DNA of 64,000 nucleotides from Streptomyces althioticus (GTDB lineage Bacteria; Actinomycetota; Actinomycetes; Streptomycetales; Streptomycetaceae), in NCBI GenBank assembly GCA_014649355.1, contig BMSW01000004.1:202608-266607 (forward strand), in the 5' to 3' direction. Both the position numbers and the translations under genes were made by a program. Below are positions 18,273 to 26,537 of this stretch, piece by piece (positions within the stretch are counted from its first letter, which is position 1; each line of letters opens with the position of its first letter). The notes below the pieces were generated by a model. It saw only the letters and a list, made by a program, of their open reading frames with translations. It searched no databases and was not told the origin of the DNA.

Positions 18273-19145
18273 TCACCGTGCGGTCTGGACCACTGCCGTG
18301 TCAATACGGTGTCCGGACACCCCGTCCGCCGCCGTGCCGGAGCCGCGCGTTTCCGGGGCACGGCCCGGTTGTCCGTCGTATGCGTAAGAATTGAGTCTCG
18401 GGCCAGCGCACACGCCGGGCAGCCGTCCAGCCTTCCGGCAGAGCCAATCCGCAGATCTCATCGAGGGGCACGTATGTCCGGACTGATCGACACCACGGAG
18501 ATGTATCTCCGCACCATCCTCGAGCTGGAGGAGGAAGGTGTGGTCCCCATGCGCGCCCGGATCGCCGAGCGGCTCGACCAGAGCGGGCCGACGGTCAGCC
18601 AGACGGTGGCCCGGATGGAGCGCGACGGCCTGGTGTCCGTCGCCCCGGACCGCCATCTGGAGCTCACGGAGGAGGGCCGCCGGCTGGCCACCCGCGTGAT
18701 GCGCAAGCACCGGCTCGCCGAGTGTCTCCTGGTCGACGTGATCGGCCTGGAGTGGGAGCAGGTGCACGCCGAGGCGTGCCGCTGGGAGCACGTGATGAGC
18801 GAGGCCGTCGAGCGCCGCGTCCTGGAGCTGCTGCGGCACCCGACCGAGTCGCCGTACGGCAACCCGATCCCGGGGCTCGAGGAGCTGGGCGAGACGGACG
18901 GCACGGTGCCGTTCCTCGACGAGGGCATGGTGTCGCTGGCCGACCTGGACCCGGGCGCCGAGGGCAAGACGGTCGTGGTGCGCCGGATCGGCGAGCCGAT
19001 CCAGACGGACGCGCAGCTGATGTACTCGCTGCGCCGGGCGGGCGTGCAGCCCGGCTCGGTGGTGAGCGTGACGGAGTCCGCGGGCGGCGTGCTGGTGGGC
19101 AGCAGCGGCGAGGCGGCGGAGCTGCAGTCGGAGGTCGCCTCGCAC
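18273..19145 (-). CDS. antisense frame over dmdR1, Adm-like (290 codons)
   Basis: A 290-codon frame runs antisense through almost all of dmdR1. From memory, S. coelicolor has an antiparallel gene adm that overlaps dmdR1, with reported protein products and effects on siderophore and antibiotic production. A product of about 32 kDa would match this length. The translation is His/Arg/Leu-rich, which is also what a GC-driven shadow frame looks like, so coding potential alone does not support it. No clear Shine-Dalgarno is seen. Reported only because of the homologous report. Confidence 0.3.
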   Translation of the reverse strand: MRGDLRLQLRRLAAAAHQHAARGLRHAHHRAGLHARPAQRVHQLRVRLDRLADPAHHDRLALGARVQVGQRHHALVEERHRAVRLAQLLEPRDRVAVRRLGRVPQQLQDAALDGLAHHVLPAARLGVHLLPLQADHVDQETLGEPVLAHHAGGQPAALLRELQMAVRGDGHQAVALHPGHRLADRRPALVEPLGDPGAHGDHTFLLQLEDGAEIHLRGVDQSGHTCPSMRSADWLCRKAGRLPGVCAGPRLNSYAYDGQPGRAPETRGSGTAADGVSGHRIDTAVVQTAR

Positions 19146-19166
19146 GTGTTCGTCGCGAAGCCCTGA
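18474..19166 (+). CDS. dmdR1: DtxR/IdeR-family iron-dependent repressor DmdR1
   Basis: A 230-residue Fe(II)-dependent repressor that shuts off siderophore and iron-uptake genes at iron boxes. The N-terminal winged HTH covers residues 1-72 (LDQSGPTVSQTVARMERDGLV). Every metal ligand of the DtxR family's two sites in this part is kept at the family numbering: Met10, Cys102, Glu105 and His106 for the primary site, His79, Glu83 and His98 for the ancillary site. A C-terminal SH3-like domain follows (GAEGKTVVVRRIGEPIQTD). The start is the ATG at 18474 after CGAGGGGCACGT. The gene ends before a strong hairpin, and the opposite strand carries the Adm-like frame. Confidence 0.95.
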   Translation: MSGLIDTTEMYLRTILELEEEGVVPMRARIAERLDQSGPTVSQTVARMERDGLVSVAPDRHLELTEEGRRLATRVMRKHRLAECLLVDVIGLEWEQVHAEACRWEHVMSEAVERRVLELLRHPTESPYGNPIPGLEELGETDGTVPFLDEGMVSLADLDPGAEGKTVVVRRIGEPIQTDAQLMYSLRRAGVQPGSVVSVTESAGGVLVGSSGEAAELQSEVASHVFVAKP

Positions 19167-19381
19167 GATCCGCGCCGTGCGGGGGGGCGTTCACGCCCTC
19201 CGGGCGCGAACGCGCCGAATCCGCCTCCGCCGCGTCCGCGTTGCGCCGAATCGCAGCGTTCGCCCGGCGGGCGTGCGAGGCTGTCGCGTGAGGCATATGA
19301 CCTGAGGGATTCTTGGCCCGGTGGCGCGGAGGCCGCCGGGGCCGGGGAGGGGCGGGACGATGTGCCGTGACCACGTGAGGA

Positions 19382-19407
19382 GCCCCGGCGCCGCACGGCG
19401 CCGGGGC
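19382..19407. terminator. rho-independent-type hairpin after dmdR1
   Basis: Perfect 12-base arms GCCCCGGCGCCG and CGGCGCCGGGGC with a two-base loop. It lies about 215 bases after the dmdR1 stop, with no T-tract, as usual in streptomycetes. Confidence 0.7.
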
Positions 19408-19574
19408 CTGTCCTCCCCTGTGCTGACCCGGAGCCCCGAGCTCTCAGGGTCATTCCCCTCGGACCGGTTTCCCCGAGCGGTCCGCCTCCCGCTGAAGATC
19501 TCCCCCGGCCCGCGCCGGTCAATCCCCGCGCGGGGTCACTCGAACGAGGGGTGTTGCCGGAGAGGCGGGCATTT

Positions 19575-19590
19575 TCGAATACCCATTCGA
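19575..19590. promoter_or_regulatory. LexA/SOS-box-like palindrome
   Basis: TCGAATACCCATTCGA is a perfect 6-4-6 inverted repeat and fits the Gram-positive LexA pattern (CGAAC-N4-GTTCG) with one symmetric change per half-site; streptomycete LexA sites with an ATTC right half are known. It sits 107 bases upstream of the hydrolase start, next to TAGCGT, which could be a -10 element. Confidence 0.4.
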
Positions 19591-19697
19591 TAGCGTGCGG
19601 CAGTGGCAACAGGCAGGGTCCGGGTGCCGGCGGGGGCCGGCGCACCGGCGACGGACAGGGTCAGTGGGCAGGCAGCGAGCGTGGGGGGTGCCAGACC

Positions 19698-20576
19698 GTG
19701 GCGCGACGCATCGATGTGACGGGGGCGGACGGCGTACGCCTGGCCGCCTGGGAGTTCGGCGACCCGGCCAAGGCCGGAGCCGCCCCTGAGGAGGGAAGCA
19801 CCCCGGACGCGCCGGGCGTGCTCTTACTGCACGGCCTGATGGGCCGCGCCTCGCACTGGGCGTCCACCGCCCGCCGCCTCTCCGCGCGGCACCGCGCGGT
19901 CGCCCTCGACCAGCGCGGCCACGGCCGCAGCGAGAAGCCCCCGGAGGGCGCCTTCACCCGCGACGCCTACGTCGACGACGCGGAGGCCGCCCTGGAACAG
20001 CTCGGCCTCGGCCCCGCCGTCCTCATCGGCCACGCGATGGGCGCCCTCACCGCCTGGCAGCTGGCCGCGAAACGCCCCGACCTGGTGCGCGGCCTGGTCA
20101 TCTGCGACATGCGGGCCTCCGCCCTCGGGGGCGCCTCGCAGCGCGAGTGGGCGGAGTGGTTCGCGTCCTGGCCGGTCCCCTTCGCCACCCTCGCCGACGT
20201 ACGGAAGTGGTTCGGCGAGGACGACCCCTGGGTGGAGCGCCCCAACCCGGCCCGTGGCGAGTTCTACGCCGAGGTCATGGCCGAGTCCCCCGACGGCTGG
20301 CGCCCCGTCTTCGACCCCGACCAGATGCTCCGCTCCCGCGAGACCTGGGTCTACGACGCCCACTGGGAAGAACTCGCCCAGGTCCGCTGCCCCGCCCTGG
20401 TCGTCCGCGGCCTCGACGGCGAACTGGGCCGCGCCGAGGCCCAGGAAATGGTCCGCGTCCTCCCCCGAGGCCAGTACGCCGAGGTCTCCGACGCCGGCCA
20501 CCTCGTCCACTACGACCAGCCCGAAGCCTGGCTCACGGCGATCGAACCGTTCCTGGACTCGCTCGCCGGGGAGTAG
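19698..20576 (+). CDS. alpha/beta-hydrolase homologue with Ala in place of the nucleophile; contains a TTA codon
   Basis: A 292-residue alpha/beta-hydrolase fold. The oxyanion segment LLLHGLMGRASHW (residues 42-54), RGHGRS near 74-79 and a late His (DAGHLVHY) are present. The nucleophile elbow reads GHAMG at residues 111-115, so the usual Ser is Ala113, and a classical esterase reaction is not expected. Leu43 is encoded by TTA at 19824-19826, the rare codon read by the bldA tRNA and the only one I found in a gene of this window. That predicts translation linked to development. The GTG at 19698 is the best start (VARRIDVTGADGVRL), though its Shine-Dalgarno is weak. A LexA-like box lies upstream. 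Confidence 0.88.
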   Translation: MARRIDVTGADGVRLAAWEFGDPAKAGAAPEEGSTPDAPGVLLLHGLMGRASHWASTARRLSARHRAVALDQRGHGRSEKPPEGAFTRDAYVDDAEAALEQLGLGPAVLIGHAMGALTAWQLAAKRPDLVRGLVICDMRASALGGASQREWAEWFASWPVPFATLADVRKWFGEDDPWVERPNPARGEFYAEVMAESPDGWRPVFDPDQMLRSRETWVYDAHWEELAQVRCPALVVRGLDGELGRAEAQEMVRVLPRGQYAEVSDAGHLVHYDQPEAWLTAIEPFLDSLAGE

Positions 20577-20613
20577 CCGGGGCCCGCATGCCGCCGGACC
20601 CCGGGCCCCGGAA

Positions 20614-21360
20614 TCACGCCTTCTTCAGATGCCGCCTCAAGAACCCCGCCGCCGCCTCCCCCGCGGGGGCCGGGACGCCTGTGTGGCCGCCCAGGTGGGC
20701 GTGGAGGGACTTGTCCCGGGAGGCGAAGGTGTCGAAGAGGGCCAGGGAGGAGTCCCGGTCGTTGCCCTCGTCGTCCCACTGGAGGGAGACGTGCAGCGGG
20801 ACCGTGACCCGGCGGGCCTCCTCAAAGATCACGCGTGGGACGAAGCTCCCCGCGAAGAGGACCGCGGCCGCGATGCGCGGGTCGGTCGCCGTCAGCCGGA
20901 CGCCGAGGGAGATCAGGCCGCCCGAGACGCCGACCGGGCCGGTGAGCTCAGGGAGCTGGAGGAGGGTGTCGAGCGCCGCCCGCCATTCGGGGGCCGCCGC
21001 GTCGACCAGGGGGAGGACGAGGGCGTCCACGAGGTCGTCGCCGACCGGTTCGCCCGCCCGCATCGCGCGGTGGAGGTTTTCGCGCGCCTGGTCGAGGGCC
21101 GGCCAGGCCGGGCGGTCGCCGCTGCCCGGCAGTTCGATCGTGGCCGAGGCGAAGCCGTCCGCCGCCGCGTGCCGGGCGCGGGACACCAGGCGGGGGTACA
21201 TCGCGTCCAGGCCGAGCGGCGGGTGGCCCAGCAGGATCAGCGGGACCGGCGTGGAAGCGGACGCGTCCGCTGGCGTCCACAGGAGACCCGGGATGCCGTC
21301 GAGGGTGAAGCGGCGTTCGAGGACGCCGTCGTCGAGGAGGAGTTCCGAGGTGACGTACAT
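20614..21360 (-). CDS. alpha/beta-hydrolase (dienelactone-hydrolase-like)
   Basis: A 248-residue alpha/beta hydrolase. PLILLGHPPLG (residues 40-50) gives the oxyanion strand, GVSGG near residue 141 is the GxSxG nucleophile elbow, and GHTGVPAP near the C-terminus supplies the His. Small, secreted-signal-free, probably a cytosolic esterase. The ATG at 21360 has a GGAAGG Shine-Dalgarno (21368-21373) that touches a hairpin (21372-21400) placed between it and an upstream mini-ORF. This suggests translational control. Convergent with the Ala-nucleophile hydrolase. Confidence 0.88.
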   Translation of the reverse strand: MYVTSELLLDDGVLERRFTLDGIPGLLWTPADASASTPVPLILLGHPPLGLDAMYPRLVSRARHAAADGFASATIELPGSGDRPAWPALDQARENLHRAMRAGEPVGDDLVDALVLPLVDAAAPEWRAALDTLLQLPELTGPVGVSGGLISLGVRLTATDPRIAAAVLFAGSFVPRVIFEEARRVTVPLHVSLQWDDEGNDRDSSLALFDTFASRDKSLHAHLGGHTGVPAPAGEAAAGFLRRHLKKA

Positions 21361-21371
21361 GGTCGTGCCTT

Positions 21372-21400
21372 CCGGGAGTGCGCTGCTACGGCGCTCCCGG
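21372..21400 (-). promoter_or_regulatory. leader hairpin touching the hydrolase Shine-Dalgarno
   Basis: Arms CCGGGA...GCGC (21372-21377 and 21380-21383) pair with GCGC...TCCCGG (21391-21400) around a 7-base loop. Two bases of the hydrolase ribosome site lie in the stem. It follows directly after the stop of the 17-codon ORF, the layout of a translational attenuator. Confidence 0.45.
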
Positions 21401-21412
21401 GCGACCTGCCTG

Positions 21413-21466
21413 TCACCCGACCGTGACCCCGGAGGGGAGCACCCATGTCGTTGCTGCTGCGGTCAC
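21413..21466 (-). CDS. candidate 17-residue leader peptide
   Basis: The GTG at 21466 opens a 17-codon frame (MTAAATTWVLPSGVTVG) with a GAGGAGGTGG Shine-Dalgarno eight bases upstream, much stronger than those of most genes here. The stop lies 53 bases before the hydrolase start, and the hairpin sits in between. It is 93 bases downstream of the ABC permease stop, so it could be read from the ABC operon or from its own promoter. Role as a leader is inference from spacing. Confidence 0.45.
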   Translation of the reverse strand: MTAAATTWVLPSGVTVG

Positions 21467-21558
21467 GGGTACCACCTCCTCGGTCCAGGCACGGTCCGGG
21501 CGACGGTAGCAGCGTCCGCCCGCCGCCCGCCATGAGGTTTCCGCCGGGGGACGCCCCC

Positions 21559-23151
21559 TCACCCCTTGCTCACCGCCGACACGATCTCCGGCAGCCGCGC
21601 CGCCGTCCGCGGGGCGGCCAGGCGGAGGCCGCCGAAGGTGAGGAGGGCGCCGTAGGCCGTGCCGGCGAGCAGGAGGAGAAGGCGCAGGTCCTGCCCGGCG
21701 TCGCTGATGTTCAGCCAGATGGTCAGGGCGATCACCGGGAGGCAGAGGAGGGCCGCCGCCATCATGCCGCCGAAGATGGAGATCCACGCCAGGCCCACCT
21801 GCCCGGGGGCCACGTTCTTGTAGCCCTCCTGCGGCACGGAGTACGGGAACCGCGCCGACGTCCACGCGCCGGTGGCGAGCATCGCGCCGAGCAGCGCGAA
21901 GGACAGGCCCAGCGCCTCCGGCAGCCGCGCCCAGTCGTCCAGCATCGCCGTCGTCAGCACCGTGACGAGCGTGGCGTACGGGAGGGTGATCAGCAGCAGC
22001 GCCAGGGCGCGGGCGCGCAGTTCGGCGTAGGCGTCGCGGGCGGAGGAGATCGTCATCGCGACCATCCAGAACGCGGACGTGTCCTGACCGAACTGGTTGT
22101 ACATCTGGATGCCGAGCATCCCGGCCGCGAAGCAGGCGAAGTACACCGAGCCGGTGCCCTGCCAGGCGTTGAACACCGGCACGATCAGGCCGATCGCCAG
22201 CGACGTCACCCACGCGGCCTTCGTCTTCGGGTCGCGCCAGATGTAGCGCAGGCTGCGCTCCATCACCGTGCCGGTCCTGCCCGCCGGGAGCAGGCGCGCG
22301 AGACCCGTGGAGGGGCGGTCGCGGACCGCGGAGTCGCCCGTCTGCAGGGTGGAGCCGTCCGGCGCGGTCATCAGCCGGGTCAGGGTGCGCGACCACAGAG
22401 CGAGCAGCAGCACGAGCGCCCCCGCGCTCACCGCCAGCTGCGCCACGGCGACCCCGTACGCCCCCTCGCCGGCGGTGTGCACCGCGCCGATCGCCGACGC
22501 GCCCGGCAGCCAGCGCAGCACGCCCGCGACCGGGTCCAGCTGTTCCAGGCCGCCCGAACCCAGGCGCTGCGCCCCGAAGTTCACGACCTGCGCGCCGACC
22601 GCGACGACCAGACCGCTGAGCACCGCGAGATCCCGCCCCTTGCGGCTGGTCAGCAGCCGTACGTTCGCCGCGGCCACCGCCCGCGCCAGCGCCACGCACA
22701 CCAGCAGCGCCAGCGGCACGGCGACAACGCCCACCGCCCACGCCGCCGCGCCACGGGCGACGGTGATCACCGAACCGGCCAGCAGGCACACCGAGAACAG
22801 CGGTCCGATGCCCACCAGGGACGCGACCAGCAGGGCCCGCACCAGCGGCCTCGGACGCAGCGGCAGCATCACCAGGCGGGTCGGGTCGAGCGTCTCGTCG
22901 CCGCCGGGGAAGAACAGCGGCATCACCGCCCAGCCCAGCGCCAGCACCGCCACCAGCAGCACCACGAGCGACTCCGCGCCGCCGACGCCGCGCAACGCCA
23001 CAAGACCGAGCACCTGGAGCGCGGCGAACAGCAGCGCGACGACGGCGGAGGCGATCCAGGCGGCGCGGCGCCCGCCGGACTGGCGCAGGCCGTTGCGCAG
23101 CAGGGACAGCTTCAGGCGGACGACGACCGGGGTGAGGGCGGGCGCGCTCAC
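21559..23151 (-). CDS. ABC-2-type transporter permease
   Basis: A 530-residue membrane protein with about twelve to fourteen hydrophobic segments, the permease of an ABC exporter. It starts with a GTG that overlaps the stop of the ATPase gene (GTGA), so the two are translationally coupled and co-expressed. A soluble stretch near residues 255-300 (SRTLTRLMTAPDGSTLQTGDSAVRDRP) probably lies in the cytosol. The fold matches large ABC-2 permeases of unknown substrate in actinobacteria. No substrate can be inferred. Confidence 0.88.
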   Translation of the reverse strand: MSAPALTPVVVRLKLSLLRNGLRQSGGRRAAWIASAVVALLFAALQVLGLVALRGVGGAESLVVLLVAVLALGWAVMPLFFPGGDETLDPTRLVMLPLRPRPLVRALLVASLVGIGPLFSVCLLAGSVITVARGAAAWAVGVVAVPLALLVCVALARAVAAANVRLLTSRKGRDLAVLSGLVVAVGAQVVNFGAQRLGSGGLEQLDPVAGVLRWLPGASAIGAVHTAGEGAYGVAVAQLAVSAGALVLLLALWSRTLTRLMTAPDGSTLQTGDSAVRDRPSTGLARLLPAGRTGTVMERSLRYIWRDPKTKAAWVTSLAIGLIVPVFNAWQGTGSVYFACFAAGMLGIQMYNQFGQDTSAFWMVAMTISSARDAYAELRARALALLLITLPYATLVTVLTTAMLDDWARLPEALGLSFALLGAMLATGAWTSARFPYSVPQEGYKNVAPGQVGLAWISIFGGMMAAALLCLPVIALTIWLNISDAGQDLRLLLLLAGTAYGALLTFGGLRLAAPRTAARLPEIVSAVSKG

Positions 23152-23924
23152 CGGGCGCCACCGCCCAGCCAGTCGAGGTCGGACCCGGCGTCGCGGCTGT
23201 CCGCGCCGACGAGTTCGAGGAACGCCCGCTGCAGGGACGGCGCGTCGCCGCGCACCTCGGCGAGCGGCCCGTGGGCGCGGATCCGGCCGGCGGCCATCAC
23301 CGCCACCCAGTCGCACAGCGACTCCACCAGCTCCATGACGTGGGAGGAGAACACCACCGTCGCGCCGGAGGCGGTGTAGCGCTCCAGGACGCCCCGGATG
23401 GTCTGCGCGGACACCGGGTCGACGCCCTCGAACGGCTCGTCCAGGAACAGCACTTCGGGGTTGTGCAGCAGCGCCGCCGCGAGGCCGATCTTCTTGCGCA
23501 TGCCGGTGGAGTAGTCGACGACCAGCTTGTGCTGGGCGCCCGCCAGGTCGAGCACGTCGAGCAGCTGGGTGGCCCGCTTGTCGACCTCCTCGCCGGGCAG
23601 CCCGCGCAACCGGCCGGTGTAGGCCAGCAGTTCACGCCCGGACAGCCGCTCGAACAGGCGAAGTCCCTCCGGCAGAACGCCGATCCGGGCCTTCACCTGC
23701 GCCGGGTCGCGCCACACGTCGTGCCCGGCGATCTCGACGGTGCCCTGATCCGGGCGGAGGAGCCCCGTCACCATGGACAGGGTGGTGGTCTTCCCGGCGC
23801 CGTTCGGCCCGACCAGACCGATGAACCGCCCCGCGGGCAGCTCCAGGTCGATCCCGCCGACGGCGACCTGCGCCCCGAACCGCTTCCACAGCCCCTGCAC
23901 GCGCACGGCAACAGTGCCCACCAC
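23148..23924 (-). CDS. ABC transporter ATP-binding protein
   Basis: A 258-residue ATPase. Walker A GPNGAGKTTT near residues 39-48, signature YSTGMRKKIG near 138 (the variant common in ABC-2 exporters), Walker B EVLFLDEPFEGVDP near 156, and the H-loop SSHVMELVE near 193. It energises the adjacent permease. GTG 23924 is preceded by GAGGGAGA; a second GTG directly follows, so the start may be one codon later. Confidence 0.93.
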   Translation of the reverse strand: MVGTVAVRVQGLWKRFGAQVAVGGIDLELPAGRFIGLVGPNGAGKTTTLSMVTGLLRPDQGTVEIAGHDVWRDPAQVKARIGVLPEGLRLFERLSGRELLAYTGRLRGLPGEEVDKRATQLLDVLDLAGAQHKLVVDYSTGMRKKIGLAAALLHNPEVLFLDEPFEGVDPVSAQTIRGVLERYTASGATVVFSSHVMELVESLCDWVAVMAAGRIRAHGPLAEVRGDAPSLQRAFLELVGADSRDAGSDLDWLGGGAR

Positions 23925-23991
23925 GTCTCCCTCCGTCGTCCCCGAGCCTACGGGGACGGCGCCGGGATCCGCGGGCCCGGGGAGTCTGCCG

Positions 23992-24645
23992 TCACCGGTC
24001 CCGGCCGCAGGCGTACGCCAGTGACGGCAGCAGCTCCTCCGCGTCCGGCAGCCAGCGGTTCTCCTGGGTGGGCCGGCGGGCCCACTGCACGGCCCCGTGA
24101 CGACCGACCCGGGTCGGCGGCGCGGCTACGAACGCCCCCTCGCCCAGCACGGCCAGGTCGAGCGACGTCGTCGTCCAGCCCAGGGTGCGCAGCAGGTGCG
24201 GAAGCTTCGCCGCCGCCCCGGGCAGGACGAAGAACTCCGTGCGCCGGTACGGCGTCAGGGTCACCGGGCCCGGCGTGAGCCCCATCCGCTCCATCCGGGC
24301 CAGCGCCAGCAGACCGGCCGTCTCCGGCACGGAGATCGCGTCGAACGCCCGCCCCGTGGGCAGCAGGACCGAGGCGCCGGGCTGCTTCTGCCACATCCGC
24401 CGCGCCGCACCGGCGCTCCCGGTCGCCAGGTCCGCCCAGCCGGGCTCGGCCGGGTGCGCGCCGGGCGCGGGGCAGGCCGCGTCACCGCACGAGCAGACGT
24501 GCACCCCGTCGACGACCTCGGTCCAGGTGCCCGGCATCACGTCCCAGTGGCGCTCCTCGGCATAGCGCACGGCGGTGTCCAGCAGCGATTCCCCGCGCTG
24601 CTTCGGGATCTGTACGGCGTCGGCGCCCGCGATCGTCTCTTCCAC
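23992..24645 (-). CDS. bifunctional DNA primase/polymerase (Prim-Pol)-like protein
   Basis: A 217-residue protein that resembles the Prim-Pol-like domain proteins found in many Streptomyces. Visible are LLDTAVRYAEERHWDVMPGTW at the N-terminus, a CSCGDAACPAPGAHP Cys-cluster, and VLLPTGRAFDAISVPETAG. In related proteins a catalytic Asp-rich site is often lost, and I cannot confirm polymerase activity. I chose the GTG at 24645 (MEETIAG...), with GTG 24669 the alternative; neither has a strong Shine-Dalgarno. The NsdA-like regulator is divergent. Confidence 0.78.
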   Translation of the reverse strand: MEETIAGADAVQIPKQRGESLLDTAVRYAEERHWDVMPGTWTEVVDGVHVCSCGDAACPAPGAHPAEPGWADLATGSAGAARRMWQKQPGASVLLPTGRAFDAISVPETAGLLALARMERMGLTPGPVTLTPYRRTEFFVLPGAAAKLPHLLRTLGWTTTSLDLAVLGEGAFVAAPPTRVGRHGAVQWARRPTQENRWLPDAEELLPSLAYACGRDR

Positions 24646-24963
24646 GATGAACACAACTTCACCCGTCACCAGGGGTTACGCCCCGCCGTATGCGCGGGGG
24701 AGGGGCATCGGGCCCGTCCCCGGGGCGCATGGGTGCATCCATGGGGGCGCGCGGGAGGATCCGCCACCGCGGCGGGGTAACCAGGAGGGGGGTCGGCAAC
24801 CGTCGATACCCCGGAAATTCTCACATGTCCCGCATTGTCGGTATGTCGACGGGGCATTGATCCTCCCGGCCGGACGTCTCGCCGGGACGACGTGAGACGT
24901 ACGGCCGCGGACAACACGTCAACCCGGTGCGTGGGCAGGCACCGCAGCCTCAGGGGGTACGCC

Positions 24964-26349
24964 ATGGCCGCAAGGCCGCTCGTCGCCCGGCAGCCGAACG
25001 AACGGCTGCAGGCGCTCATCCAGGAAGCCGGATGCTCCAACGCCGGACTGGCCCGCAGGGTCAACATGTGCGGCGCGGAGCACGGCCTCGACCTGCGCTA
25101 CGACAAGACGTCGGTGGCCCGCTGGCTGCGGGGACAGCAGCCGCGGGGCCGGGCGCCTGCCATCATCGCGGAGGCGCTGGGCCGCAAGCTGGGCCGCACG
25201 GTCACGATCGACGAGATCGGCATGGCCAACGGCAAGAATCTCGCGTCCGGGGTCGGCCTCCAGTTCTCGCCGACGGTACTGGGGGCCATCGAGCAGGTCT
25301 GCGAGCTGTGGCGCAGCGACGTGGGGCGGCGGGACTTCCTGTCCGGCTCGTCCGTCGCCGCCTCCGCGCTGGTGGAGCCCAGCCGCGACTGGCTGATCTC
25401 CGCGCCCGACGGTCAGGTCGCGCGCAACACCGGTCCGCGGGTGGGCCAGTCGGACGTGGCGGCGGTGCGCTCGATGACGGAGGCACTGGTCGCGCTGGAC
25501 CACCAGTACGGCAGCGGGCACGTCCGCCCGGTCGTGGTGCACTACCTCAACAGCGTCGTCTCGGGGATGCTGGCCGGCTCGTACCGCGAGGCGGTGGCGC
25601 GCGACCTGTTCGGCGCCGTCGCCCGACTCACGGAGCTGGCGGGGTACATGGCCGTCGACACCGGCCAACCGGGGCTCGCCCAGCGGTACTACATCCAGGC
25701 GCTGCGGCTCGCCCAGGCCGCCGGGGACCGCGGCTACGGCGGGTACGTGCTCGCCGCGTCCATGAGCCACCTCGCCGCACAGCTCGGGAACCCGCGCGAG
25801 ATCAGCCAGTTGGCACGCGCGGCCCAGGAAGGGGCACGGGGGCGCGTGACACCGCGCGCGGAGGCCATGTTCCTCGCCGCGGAGGCCCGCGGGCACGCGC
25901 TGATGGGCGACGCCCCGGCCGCGCACGCCGCCGCGGGCCGCGCGGTGAGCGCCCTGGAGGCGGCCGACCCGGGCTCGGGCGACGACCCGCCGTGGATCGC
26001 GCACTTCGACGAGGCGTACCTGGCCGACGAGTTGGCGCACTGCCACCGCGACCTCGGCCAGGCGGAGGCCGCCGCGCGGTGCGCACGGGAGTCACTGGAC
26101 GGCCATCCGCCCACCCGCGCACGGCGCCGGGCCATCGGCTACGTGCTGCTCGCCACCGCCCAGGTGCAGCAGCGCGAGATCGAACAGGCCTGCGCCACCG
26201 GCCTGAAGGCCGCCGAACTGCTGGGCGGGCTGCGCTCCAACCGGGGCGCGGAGTACCTGGAGGACCTCCAGCAACGCCTCGAGCCGTACCGGGAGGAGCC
26301 GGTGGTACGGGAGTTCGGGGCGCGGATGGAGCTCCAGACGGCGGCGTGA
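24964..26349 (+). CDS. NsdA-like HTH/TPR regulator
   Basis: A 461-residue protein close in layout to NsdA, a negative regulator of differentiation and antibiotic production in S. coelicolor. The N-terminal 60 residues (LQALIQEAGCSNAGLARRVN) form a helix-turn-helix, and the region after residue 130 is helical with TPR-like repeats (LAQRYYIQALRLAQAAGDRGYGGY and similar). ATG 24964 has AGGGGG eight bases upstream. It may be an NsdA paralogue. In the 294-318 base region upstream, GGGAGGATC (24753-24761) and GATCCTCCC (24859-24867) form a 9-base inverted pair separated by 97 bases. Confidence 0.85.
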   Translation: MAARPLVARQPNERLQALIQEAGCSNAGLARRVNMCGAEHGLDLRYDKTSVARWLRGQQPRGRAPAIIAEALGRKLGRTVTIDEIGMANGKNLASGVGLQFSPTVLGAIEQVCELWRSDVGRRDFLSGSSVAASALVEPSRDWLISAPDGQVARNTGPRVGQSDVAAVRSMTEALVALDHQYGSGHVRPVVVHYLNSVVSGMLAGSYREAVARDLFGAVARLTELAGYMAVDTGQPGLAQRYYIQALRLAQAAGDRGYGGYVLAASMSHLAAQLGNPREISQLARAAQEGARGRVTPRAEAMFLAAEARGHALMGDAPAAHAAAGRAVSALEAADPGSGDDPPWIAHFDEAYLADELAHCHRDLGQAEAAARCARESLDGHPPTRARRRAIGYVLLATAQVQQREIEQACATGLKAAELLGGLRSNRGAEYLEDLQQRLEPYREEPVVREFGARMELQTAA

Positions 26350-26537
26350 CGTACGCGACAGTCGCGTGCGACACGGGAGGCGGACGGGAAGGAGGGGACG
26401 TAATCAGCGTGCGGTGACCTGGTTTTGTTACCGCGCTCACAGGGCAGGAGGTCAGGTTCTGTGCTGCGTGGCACCGGGCTCCGGGGACCCGGTAGCGTGA
26501 GCCCGATTCACAAGGTCCCCCATTGGTAGGAGTCCCG

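Larger units (their letters stand above)
19167..19697. other. 531-base intergenic region between dmdR1 and the Ala-nucleophile hydrolase
   Basis: No convincing gene. It contains the dmdR1 terminator hairpin (19382-19407) and a LexA-like 6-4-6 palindrome (19575-19590). A frame open from 19551 leads into the hydrolase but lacks a Shine-Dalgarno and looks non-coding before 19698. Confidence 0.6.

Noticed and set aside
21445..23379. A 644-codon frame opposite the ABC permease
   Set aside because: Shadow frame rich in Arg/Gln/Gly.
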